Shown: positions 33,482 to 45,400 of the stretch, piece after piece | How the letters are laid out: each line of letters begins with the position of its first letter | Position numbering within the stretch: position 1 is the first letter of the stretch | NCBI RefSeq assembly: GCF_945859685.1 | Contig: NC_079149.1 | Location: 15,101,118-15,165,117 of the forward strand | Source of the DNA: Eupeodes corollae | Lineage: Eukaryota > Arthropoda > Insecta > Diptera > Syrphidae | Direction of reading: 5' to 3' | Length of the DNA: 64,000 nt | The notes under the pieces: generated by a model | The model's database searches: none | What the model was told of the DNA's origin: nothing | Seen by the model: only the letters and a program-made list of their open reading frames with translations | Position numbers and translations under genes: made by a program

Positions 33482-33802
33482 AAATTCGTGAGTAATGAGT
33501 GCTGCCTCTCCAGCGGCATCCAATGTCATTAATTTTAAGGGATGCGTCGCACACTACTTGCGTATTCAGCGTGAAAAACCCTTTTCTGTAAATATAGTAC
33601 TGCCCTGATGGGCCACCTACTTTTGGGATCCTTATATGGGTACAGTTAATGGCCCCAACAACCTTTGGAAACTCCCGTATTTGAGAGAACTTGTTCATAG
33701 TTCTTATCTGGTCTGAAAAAGAAGTTGGCATTTTAAATATCAATTTGTTGCCAGACTTACGGCATTATTCACGTTTTCATTTCGCTTTAAGTTTCGTATT
33801 TA
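33482..33802 (-). pseudogene. Harbinger transposase, 5' half
   Basis: On the minus strand from about 33743 it reads FSQIREFPKVVGAINCTHIR, then GGPSGQYYIYRKGFF, NTQVVCDASLKI and WRGSTHYSRI, and then meets the gypsy LTR. This is the DDE_Tnp_4 region holding the first catalytic residue. The motif normally reads AIDCTHI, and here Asp is replaced by Asn. The frame continues exactly across the AAAT duplication into the piece at 21136-21579, so gypsy landed inside it. A Tc1-like element interrupts the upstream side at 33803. Confidence 0.85.
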
Positions 33803-35489
33803 CAGTGTTGGACAAAGAATTAGCACAAAAAGCCTTTTTTTTCGGTTTATGATGCTCTATAATAATGAGAAGTAATAGTTTTAAAAAAAGTTTTATATTT
33901 TGATATTCTAGGTAGTATCACCCTGTTATTTCTTTCAAATATCCCGTTACTTAGTTGTTCTCCCATTTTTTCTAAACGCAAGCTAGTGGCTACGTAGTCA
34001 AGGGATTCTGATTGGCTAAATTTAACTATAAAAGTAGTTGAAATTTCCCCTCCGACGTAGTTTAAAAAATTCGGATAGAAAGTTAGTTTCAGAATCAGCT
34101 GCTCGGTAAAGTAACATGAATTCAAAATGAAATAAATTGCCTAATATTTAAATACATACATAAATCATTTAAATTGTGTCTTAAACTTGATTTTACTGAA
34201 TTTAAAACCACAAAAGATAAGTTAAAGTTATCAAATCAAAAATGTTTCTTTTTTTATATATTTGCATTTGTCAATGTCCAGATTGACTAGCTTTGTATTG
34301 TAGGTTTGCATTCACAAAGCTAGTTGAATTTTGACTACGTAGCCACTAGTTTTGTGAATGCTACCAATGTGTAGCATTCAAATTTTTGTGGTCATAAGAT
34401 TAGCACATGTTCTAAGAAATATTTTTAAATCAAAGTAAAACTTTTTATTTGATAAAAATTGAAATCTTTAAGAAAAAAGTAAGTCGATTTGAGTGTTTTA
34501 TTCCATAATTTAATAATATTTATTGGTAAGATGGGTCGAAAACAATCGTGTTCGGCAGAACTAAGAAAACCATTATTCAAATGAAAAATAACGGTAAAAT
34601 GATTCAGGAAATCGCCAACGATATGGGACGATCAAGAAAATTGGTTTGCAATGCAATAAAGTATATTTATATCCATCATACAACCAACCCTATTCAGAAA
34701 AAGCCCCCTCCTAAAAAGACAACACCTGCTAATGATCGTATTATTTCTTCTTATGCCAAAAAAGCCATTTCTTACATCAAAAGAAATTCAAACCATAGTG
34801 ATGGAAGAGTATGGTATATCAGTAGTAGCAGAACTATACGCAGAAGGCTAAATGAAAAGGATTTGATTGGATACGTGGCACAGCACAAGCCTCTGGTCTC
34901 AAAGAAAAATATTAAAGCAAGACTTCAGTTTGCTCGAAGCAATGGAACCAAACCTTTTTCATTTTGGAAAACTGTCTTATGAAGTGACGAGTCAAAATTC
35001 AATAGACTCGGATCAGATGGAAAGAGTCATGTTTGGCGACCACCAATAGCAAGAACTCAATCCGAGGTACACGATAAAAACAGTTAAGAACGGTGGTGGT
35101 TCCATGAGCATCATTTTCATGGTTCGGTGTGGGACCCATTGTAAGATGATAATATGCCATTGACGTGGAAGATTATGCAAATAAATGTTCTTCCCTGGCC
35201 AGCGCAGAGTCCTGATCTGAATTCCATAGAGAAACGATGTGGAACATCAGATTGAGCAAAAAAAACAGAAAAATTTTGCAGACCTTTGGGAAACAATCAG
35301 AGAAGCCTTGAACAGCATTCCAATTCAGAGATGCCAGCGGTTAGTGAAGAGTATTCCTCGCCGGTTGCAATGTGTAATAAGGCAGAAAGGTTTCCCAACA
35401 AAATATTGAGGAACAAATTTACTTTCCGTTCTTTTTACGTTTTAAAAATTGACAACCTAAATCTTGTGCTAATTCTGTGGCTACGCCTA
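33803..35489 (+). mobile_element. Tc1-like transposon, degenerate
   Basis: Starts after TA (33801-33802) with CAGTGTTGGACAAAGAATT. An AGAATTAGCACAA motif recurs in inverted form at about 35464-35476, taken as the right end although the outer bases have diverged. An extra direct copy (AGATTAGCACA, near 34400) suggests IR/DR-type ends. The 5' part is longer than usual because it holds a palindrome-rich segment (33983-34361). Confidence 0.65.
33983..34361. repeat. Cluster of inverted repeats
   Basis: A perfect 19-bp inverted pair (CTAGTGGCTACGTAGTCAA) lies at 33983-34001 and 34331-34349. A 17-bp hairpin with one mismatch lies at 34308-34324/34345-34361. An 11-bp inverted pair around ACTAGCTTTGT begins near 34286. 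It is probably a foldback MITE inside the Tc1 element. Confidence 0.8.
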
Positions 35490-35520
35490 ATAAAACATGA
35501 TCTCCTATTTTTGAAAAAAT
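34531..35520 (+). pseudogene. Tc1-type transposase, broken
   Basis: Translating from ATG 34531 with one early frameshift gives a paired helix-turn-helix (MIQEIANDMGRSRKLVCNAI) and the linker SSRTIRRRLNEKDLI. Then come SDESKFNR with the first catalytic Asp (near 34988) and WPAQSPDLNSIEKRCG around the third catalytic position. Several stops and frameshifts and a missing middle make it inactive. Confidence 0.75.
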
Positions 35521-36485
35521 TTTAGTTTTGTCGCTGTGAATTTCTATATATTTTTATTAGAAAATAATTTTTTGTTAATGTTTTTAATTATGTAAATAAA
35601 TGAAGTTTCCACAAAGTAACAAAAGCATAATAACTTTTGTTACTGATTTTGGAAGTCTTGTAAGCTATAACTTGAAATCAAACGAAAAAAAAACATATCT
35701 TTTTTAACTTTTTCTCAAATTCAATAAATTTAATTTTTAAAAAAATTCAACAGTCCACACACGGACACACTTTTCTTTAAAATATTATTTTTTTTCTCTC
35801 TCTTGAACAATTTAATAATGATAATTGATTTACAGAAGTATTGTAATTTACTTAAAAATAGATTAGATTTTGCAAAAGAGAAACAGTGTCGTTTTTAAAA
35901 ATACATAACACTAAATTGATATCAAAATTCATTCGCTAGATAAGAATAAATAAATGTTCTTCTAACAAGGAACATAAAAAGAAATAATTATTTTTGTTTT
36001 GTTTTTGTTTTTCCAAAATTAAAAATGTTTGACATTTATTCCACATAGCCAGAGTTTAGTATTTTTCTTTTTTTTCGAAATGCAAGCAACACCAAAAATG
36101 TTTTTTATAGTTTTTGTTTAAAACAAAACTAAAATATTGAGCAAAATGCTTTTTAATTGAACTTCATATCTCAGAAGTTAGCTTTGCTAAGCAAAAGAAA
36201 CTGGAATTAGATTTAGTTAAACATTTTAAACACAATACATGCAAATGTTTCCCTGTACTTTGAAGAGAACTTTACATAAAACGCATATAAACTCAAAAAG
36301 CAATCTGAAACTGGTTGCGAAATAATTTTTAAAATATAAAGCATTAGTAATTCCGTACAGCGGTAAATGTAATCTTATTAATTTCAATGGATTTGTGGAA
36401 TAAAGAGTGGAGATTGAACAATATATGTATAATAATTAAAATAATAGTATGCATAACATTATTAAGTTAAATATATAATAATAAA
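35490..36485. other. AT-rich DNA, 3' flank of Lnpk
   Basis: No gene. The part next to 36486 is presumably the 3' untranslated region of Lnpk (read on -). A minus-strand AATAAA near 36033-36038 is a possible polyadenylation signal about 450 bases past the stop. Confidence 0.4.
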
Positions 36486-39400
36486 TTATTTAGTCTCGCT
36501 CTCCTCGATTGCTTTTTCAATGATTTTTTCTTCAGTGATTAGTTTTTCTTCTGTGTTATTTTCTTCAACTTCAAGATCTGCAGACTTCTGCTCATCTGCT
36601 TCGCTGGATGGTTTCGATTCTTTCTCTTCACTCGGAACTGAATCGCTAATCAAATTTGAATATTCATTATTATTTTGTGATTCTGGTTCTTCCTTCTTTT
36701 CAGTTGCTAACTGTGTGAATTGCGGCGATGTAATATTCTCAACTCCTCTTCGAGGAACATCTAGAATAAGAAAAACATTTATTTAAACATTCATTTGACA
36801 ATCGAAGTTTACCCACCTGAATCGTCACTGGATTCCGACGATGAACCACTGTTACGTGATGAAAATGCAATCATTCGGTTATGGAGCGGACTCATGCCGC
36901 TCGTTAGTTTCGGCGCCACCGGTCGTGACTTTCGAGATGGATTAAGTTCGTTGCAAAATGCACATCGGAATGTTGCATAATCAAAATCTTCTTGTCGTGC
37001 CATTCCTTACAAGAAAACATGACACAAAACTATATTTTTGTTGCCTTTAAATAATTTGAATATATTTACCATTATGTGCAAAACATTCTTTACATATTAA
37101 AGCATAACGGTTCTGTGGACCATCACCTATTAAGTAATCAACAACCTTTTCGAGTAAGCCCTGAGCTTTTTGATTGATTATTGGATATGGCCGAGTATTT
37201 TGCAACGCAAGTGAATTATTACGAGGCGTTCCAGGTCCTCTGTATCTTAGAGCGCCACTAGTGTTGTTTGTTATCGAAGATGAGCGCGGTGTTAGGGGAC
37301 TAATTGTTGTTGACTGTCCAATATTTGCTGCAGCAGCAAGCAGTGATTGATTGATAGTTATTTGATTATTGTAAGGCTGGCCAGGTCCAACTACGCCACC
37401 GCCACCTGGGCGGTTTGATAAAGCAGCTAAGCTGGAGTTGAGATTGAGAATTCGCTTTTCCGTTGTTGTTGTTGTTGTTTGTGATCTGTTTGGCTGTGGT
37501 GTTGGAGCTAAGAAAAAAAAAGATTGATATAAATTTAGTTTCTTTTTTTAATTTGTGGGCTTAGGTCTAATGGAGGCATACATTCGAACATTTTTCATTT
37601 AAAAATTGTAGGACGAACTAAAGTAAAAAAAAACAACGAATCAGTGATTAATAGGGTGCTCATATTTCCAGCAGATTTTCACAAATGAAGAAGATTTTTG
37701 AAGGATATTTTATGCCATTTGTTTCAAACTAAGTGATTACCCATTTGATACAAGAGAGCGAAATTCTTAACCAATAAACAAATATTTTTGTTTGAAGGCG
37801 GCGAATGCCTGGTGTTTCGGCTAAAATTGCACTGAATGAAGTTTCAAAATCGTGTTTATCTGTACATAATGGCTGGAAAATAGAAGAGTCAGTGTTGAAG
37901 GTTAAATTTAAAAAAGTTAAATTTGTTGGTAGTGATTAGGCATCACTGCTTTTTTGCGATGCTGATTGTTGCTCAGCTGATTACGATGCGATGTTGATTA
38001 ACAAAAAGGTTTACGTAGTGATACGAAAAGTAGTTACTTCTAGGTAATCGTTACTTTAGTTATTAATTAGGCACGAAGAGGACTAAATTTCACAAGGTTA
38101 TAGGGAGATTTTGATAAAACCTGAAACAGGAATCTAAATCAATGTGGTGCGTGTAAGTATGTTTGTATGTTTGCACGTCCGTATGCTTGGGACACATTTT
38201 TTGTCGGCCATATCTCAAGAACTCCAATTATAAATCGGATATCTGAACCTCGGCGACGCAGATCAACAATTTCGCCTACCCGACCTTGACGAAGTGAAGA
38301 TAGCTATATCTAAACTTTAGTCGAACAAAGCTGCTGGAGCTGACGGCATCGCTGCCGACCTATTCAAAGCAGCAGGCGATGACTTGGTACGGAGCATGCA
38401 CCAACTCATCTGCAAAATATGGTCGGAAGAAATCATGCCCGATGAGTGGAATCTCAGCATAGTGTGCCCGATACATAAGGAGACCCTCTATACAGCGCCA
38501 ACTACAGAGGCATCAGTCTCCTTAACATTGCGTATAATATCCTCTCTACCGTATTATGTGAACGTCTAAAGCCATTCGTCAACAACCTTATTGGTCCTTA
38601 TCAGTGTGGCTTCAGACCAGGAAAGTCCACTATCGACCAAATATTCACACTACGGCAGATCTTGGAAAAAACCCAGGAACTTCAAATCGATACCCACCAT
38701 TTCCTTATCGATTTCAAAGCCGCGTATGACAGCATCTATAGGGAAGAGCTCTACCGAGCAATGTCTAGTTTTGGCATCCCTGTCAAACTCATCCGTTTGT
38801 GCAAAATGACGATGGAGAATGCACGCTGCTCTATCAAGGTCGGAAAAGATCTTACCGATGCATTTGATGTCAAAAAAGGTTTTAGACAAGGGGACGCACT
38901 GTCATGCGACTTCTTCAACATCGTTCTGGAAAGAATTATGCAAAACTCAATCGTCAACACTAGAGGCGATTCCAAAGGTCCATCCAATTACTCGGATACG
39001 CAGATGATATTGACATAATTGGAAGATCAAAGCGTGATGTCAGTGGAGTGTTTTTGAGCATTGCGACGGAAGCGAAGAAGATGGGTTTAGTGGTCAATGA
39101 GGGCAGACCAACTATATGCTGTCATCAAAAAAGGACACTGAACGACGACGTCTTGGACAAAACGTCACCATGGACAGCTATAACTTTGAGGTAGTTAAGT
39201 ACTTTGTCTACCTTGGCACCGCTATTAATACAGACAACGACACCAGCGCTGAAATCAAAGGAAAATAACCCTGTCAAAGAAAGATGAGAGCGTCTTAGGA
39301 TGCTTTGAGAGAAAAATTCTTCGGGTGATTTTTGGTCCCGTACGCATAGATGGAGAATGGTGGAGAAGATATAACGACGAACTGTACGGGCTGTACAGCG

Positions 39401-42400
39401 ACACTGACCTAGTTAGCAGAATTTAAGTCCAACGGCTTAGATGGCTAGGTCATGTAGAGCGGATGGACATCAACGCTCTAGCCCGGAAGGTCTTCAAATC
39501 CAATCCCGAGGGACGGCGCAGTAGAGGAAGACTGCGACTCAGGTGGCGCACCCATGTGGGAGAGGACCTCAACCAACTTGGCGTGCAAAACTGGAGACAG
39601 CTAGCTAGGTACCGAGCTGGCTGGAGACGCATATTGGTTGAGGCCCAGGTCTGCCCGGACTGTAGAGCCACCTTAAGTAAGTAAGTAGACCAACATTCTC
39701 AAAATATATTGCTGTGATGCCGAAAATAAATTGGAGCTAGTCTCAAATTCTAAAATAAATCCATTTCAAAGAAATCCGAAAATTCTATTTAATAAACTAC
39801 AGCTGAGTTGAATAAAGTATTGATTTGTTATCAATCTTGAAAATATTTTAGTTTTTCTTATTCCAAAAAAGAAATCTTTGAAACATTGTTTCAGAACTAT
39901 TTATTTGTCGATTTACATAATTTGGCTATCAAATTAAATTGAAAAGTATTACAAATCCTCGTTTAATTACGCAGCGGAGGGAATTGACGGCCAATTCCCT
40001 CCAAACTACCCATCAAACTAAGACCAATCCAAAAACCCTCTAGACATCTGTACATACAATGTAAGAACATTAGCTACAGAATCAAAACAATCAGAAATAA
40101 GAATAGCATCATCAACAATCAACTGGGATATACTGGGACTATCCGAGCTAAGAATTTTTGGACAAGACATAATTAAAAAGCAGAATGATATATTCTGTTA
40201 CATTGGTGAGACCAAAGGCTTGCATGGAGTTGGATTTCTCATCAAAAAGAGTTCATAGGACAGAATAATAAATGTACGATTTTTAGTGAAGGATATGTAG
40301 CCTATGTTTAAAAATACAAAACACAAAAACTTCTACAATTTATTGGACAAAGTATATAATGAAACAAAAACGGAGATAATGTATGTTATAGGAGATTTCA
40401 ACGACAAGTTAGGGAAACAGATTGACAACGATGAAGAAGTAATGGGACCATTTGGATACGGACGAAGAAACAAAAGAGGAGACCTACTTATAAATTGGCT
40501 GGAAGAGACGAATCACAGATTTGCAAATTCTTTCTTCAAAAAGAGAGAAACACGGAAATGGACCTGGATTCACCCGAATGGGATAACAAAGTACGAAATT
40601 GACTTAGTTCTAACAAATAAACCGAAAACTATTAACGACATCTCCGTATTGAATAATTTTAAATTTGATAGCGACCATAGGCTAGTAAGAGCAAAAATAA
40701 AAGTGGACCATAATACGCTGAAAAGAAACAAACAAACACTTAGTATTCCTAGAATAATACTAACCGAAAATATTGAAAAATATAATGACATGCTTAAGAA
40801 AGAAATAAGACTTAATATAACTACAAATAAAATAAACGAACATTTTCAAAATACATATGATTCATTAGAACAGATAATAAAGAACTCGGTGAAAGTTTCA
40901 ATCATGACTGCTGTTACTACAAAACCTGATAAATTAAAAAATGACACTAAAGCGCTGATAATCAGAAGAGATAACCTACGAAACAAGGACAACTTATCAG
41001 ACCAGGAAAAAAATGAACTAAGATACCTTCGGAAAACCATAAAAGACGATGCGAAAAATGATATCCAAACATATAACGAAACAATGATACAAGATATATT
41101 AAGCAACACAAAATCTATTAAAAAGACAAAATCATTTCTTGACAACGGAAAAGAGTGGGTAACATCAATTAAGAACAAAAATAACAATGCTCTTAATAGG
41201 AGAGATATAAATAAGTCTGCTACCAAGTTTTTTGAAGAACTTTTGAAATCGACAAAAGAAATAAAAGATGATAATATATCGATGGCGGACAGTTACTCCA
41301 ACTTAAATACTGTTACACTTTTTACAAAAGCAGATATTGAACAAGCAATTGACGATCTAAAGACAGATAAGTGTACAGGGAATGATGGTATTGTAATAGA
41401 AATGCTCAAATATGGAAAACAATCAATTTCTACAGTCTTGACCACGATTTTTAATGACATACTTATAACACAGCAGAATCGAAAACAATAGAAACAAGCT
41501 ACAACTACGCTTATCCACAAAAAAGGAAATAAAGATGACATAGTATAACTACAGACCAATAAGCTACATGTCTATGATATATAAACTGTTCTCCAAAGTA
41601 ATGTACACAAAAATTAAGGACACATTAAACAGAAATCAGCCAAGGGAACAAGCAGGATTCCGAGAAGGTTTTTCTACAACAGACCATCTACAAACAATGA
41701 ACCAACTAATTGAAAAAAACTAATAAATTTAAAAAACCTTTGTATCTTTTATATATTGACTTCAGTAAAGCATTTGATTTAGTAGAACATGACGAAATAT
41801 CTTTATAAGGACGTTGAAAAATATATATTCAGACAACGTGGCGAAAATAAAAACCGAAATAATAGGAAGAGAAATGTCACCACCATTATTCTCTGCCGTA
41901 CTAGAAGAAATAGAAAAGAAGAACTAGGAGAAACTAAACTAGGTGAATAGATATGGAATAAATATTTGGGGACAATATTTGAGCAACCTTAGATTCGCTG
42001 ATGACATAGTTCTCATTTCATCAACTTACGGACAAATACAAAATATGCTCTTAGAATTGACAAATGAATGCAAGAAAGTTGGACTTCATATCAATAAGTC
42101 AAAAACTAAGATAATGACTAACCATATTAAAGATGACATATTGCTGGATAAGGAACACATAGAATATGTAGAAGACTACACTTATCTAGCACAGACTAAG
42201 TCATTCATTAACCAAGAAAAAGAGAAGTTTCTAGACGCATTACCAATAGTTGGAAACAATTTTGGAGTCTAAAACAAATATTACAATCGAATCTAAGGGA
42301 CGATACACGAAAATATATACTAGACTCTACTATTCTACCTGTTATGACGTAAGGGTTACAGACTATATCCTTGACTTCAAGTTTACTTGACAAAATAAGA

Positions 42401-45400
42401 AAATGCCAAACCAAGATGGAAAGAAAACTACTTAACCTACGAATTAGCCAGAGAGTAATAAATAGAGAAATAAGACGAAGAACTGGTTTAACCGACGACG
42501 TGGTTGAACGAGCAAAACTCCTTAAATAGAATTGGGCAGGACATATATCTAGAATACATGACCAAAGATGAATAAAAATCATTACAAAATGGCCATCACC
42601 AGAAAGCAGAAGACCAATTGGACGACCGAAGAAAAGACGGGCAGACGATTTGCTTAAAGAAAGACAAAGTTGGTACAGTGACGCAAAAGATAGAGATTTT
42701 TGGGCAACATTGGGGAGGCTTATGCCAGATCATAGAATTTTGACGCGCATCCATTTATTTATTCAAACTTTGCTCACATATTAAAGTTGATTAACAAAAA
42801 AAAATTATGTCAATTTTATATAGTAATTAATTCAAAAGAAACAGAAAATGTTAATAAATATTGTACAAAATATCAATAATGGCAAGTAAAAGCTTATAAT
42901 AACGATAATAATAATAATTACGCAGCGCTCATTAATCATGTTTCCTATGGAGTTTTCCATGGGTAAATTCAGATTATCGTCAAAAATATTTTTTTCGTGG
43001 GGTATGGAACACGGATTGGATTTTTTTTTCAATATATTAGTGCAACTTCATTTTGTTTTTATTGCTGCATCTGTCTTAAAATCTAGATCTTAAATCAAGA
43101 ATAAATCAATTTATATTTGTCCATTGAATAATGATTGCTTGATTAACCGAGTTAGTAGTTTTATTAAACTTTCATTGGCAATACATTGTTTTTAATTTAT
43201 TATACAACTACTTTAATCACAATTTATTCAATAAACTGTGTTTTCTATCCATAATGCCCTGCACTCAGAAAGTATATTTATAACTCTTAGTTTAGTAACA
43301 ATATTTAGTTATATACAAATGAATTAGTTTGATCTTAGAACGTAGAAGTTGATATTTGTCCATTATTGGTAAATAAGTAGCATTTGTTTTTAATATTGAT
43401 TAATTGGAGCTTAAAATATGGAAGTTAGACTACAGCGCCACCAATTCGATTTTGATTTTCCTGTTCCGTTTTTGGTACATTGCTGACGAGATCTTTTTGT
43501 ACAATTCTTAATGTCTGTATAAATAAATGCAACAAATATTAACAATATTAACAAATTCAGAAACCCATACAAGTATTATTAAAATCGTAATCAGTTTCAG
43601 TATCATTAAGATGTATTTCGTATCAAAAACAAAAAAATCAAATCCAAAAATATCTTCAAAATGCTAATCCAAAAGTGACTAGAAGTAATTGATTCGACTG
43701 GTAATCGTTACTCCGGTAATCAAAGTACTTGAAGTAATCGTTACAAAAAAACGGTCACTAGTTTTACTTTTAAAAACAATCTTTGCTTTACGATGGACGT
43801 GATACTAATAAATCTCCTCTAGAACTTTTCTCCGCAATACTGACTTTGATATTCTGGCGGCAATTAATTCCCCTTCATATTTTAATCTGGTTTCTATTAC
43901 TAGTTTAATTTGTGCGCTGGTAAAATATTCCCTAAAATTCATCAAATTAATTAATTATAAACAAATTAGAATTTGATTAAATCCTTTCACTGTCTTTTTG
44001 CGCCATTTTTGCTCCAAATCGCTACGACATCAACAACTTATCAAGAAAATTCTTGATGGTTTTTTTTTGTTTATATTTGTGCATCAGTTTATCGAACTTT
44101 GCAAAAATGAACAATTAACATTTTAAGTGATGCCAATTATTTGCGTTTATGAACGTGCTACAGGGATGATCGCGTTTGTGAATTTACACGAAATGTTAAT
44201 GGCGCACCCTGTACATAAGCGCTTTTGCATTTAACATATTAATAAAGTAATAGAATATCTTTATATAAGAAAATTGTGTCTTTTTTATTTGTTTTCTTAA
44301 CGGTTGTCGTTCTAAATTCATTCAAAGCCAAACTACATTATTATATCAAAGCAATACTATAGGAACTTGAACGCTTCAATCGAATTTGCGAATAATGTTA
44401 ATTTAATTATAAATGGTCCAAAAATAATTCCACACATGATTATGATCGGGAAAAACCTTTAAGTAATCGATTCTCGAATCTTACCATAGCATAAGAAGTA
44501 TTGTTAAATTTGTTCATAATATTTTTATACTTCAATACAGCATTTTTCAAATTGGCCGGACTTATAATCCCCGTGTTTTGTTAGAAAATCTACCCATAGT
44601 ATAGTAGGATTTTGCACGAATAGCAAAAACAATATCGATCGTATGAATAACAACGATAAAATGCAGAGTAGAATCTTACTATGGATGGGTGTTTGGCATT
44701 TATACGTGTCTCGAGTGGATCTTATGTTATTTCGTTCTCAAATGTTGGTACCATTGATATTGCATTTGTATCTCGATGGCTGTGTTCGTTGAGTAGTTGT
44801 GGATTTGATGTTATGTATGTGTTTTTCATTGGAGAAAAAATCAATCTGTTACTGTTGATATTATATAGTTTTGTTAATGAAAATGGACTAACTGAGCTTA
44901 TTTTTTAATGTGCTGGCCTGGTTTGATGAGGAATGTCGGCAGGCAATTGCAGCCAAACAACAGACACGCAAAGCGAAGTTGCATAAAAGGACGAGAGCTG
45001 CTCATGAGCTCTATGAGCAAAAGAGGCGAGAGGAACACACACTTCTCAGAAGAAAAAGGAGAGGGCATGAGAAGCGTGCGGTCAAAGATGTTGAGAGGTT
45101 TAAAAGCAAGAATGAAGTTCAAAAGTTTTATGAACAGGTGAAACGAAATTCACAGGTACATAAACCTAGAACCGAAGGCTGCAAAGACGAAAGTGGAATC
45201 ATCATAGTGGAACCGCAGTCAATGCTGAGGATATGAAAGGACCACTTCTGCAGACTGTATAAAAGCGACTACAAACTGAATTCCGCTGTCAGTCCGGATG
45301 ATCCATTCAACATAGACGACGAAAGCCAACAATCCCGCCCTCACGACTTAGACGAAGTAAAGATTGCCATATCTAAGCTGAAATCTAATAAGGCCGCTGG

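Noticed and set aside
32961..33743. 260-codon minus-strand gene
   Set aside because: An accidental fusion of Harbinger transposase with an LTR frame; the LTR part also occurs in the 5' LTR at 23639-24160.
43430..43514. Alternative terminal exon of Lnpk (read-through to a stop)
   Set aside because: Splicing at GTGGCG after 43442 gives the exact phase needed by the next exon, so the internal-exon reading is preferred; a short isoform remains possible.
44681..44908. 75-codon ORF as a gene or LINE endonuclease
   Set aside because: Only a short TIDIAFVSRWL resemblance; not enough to support either.
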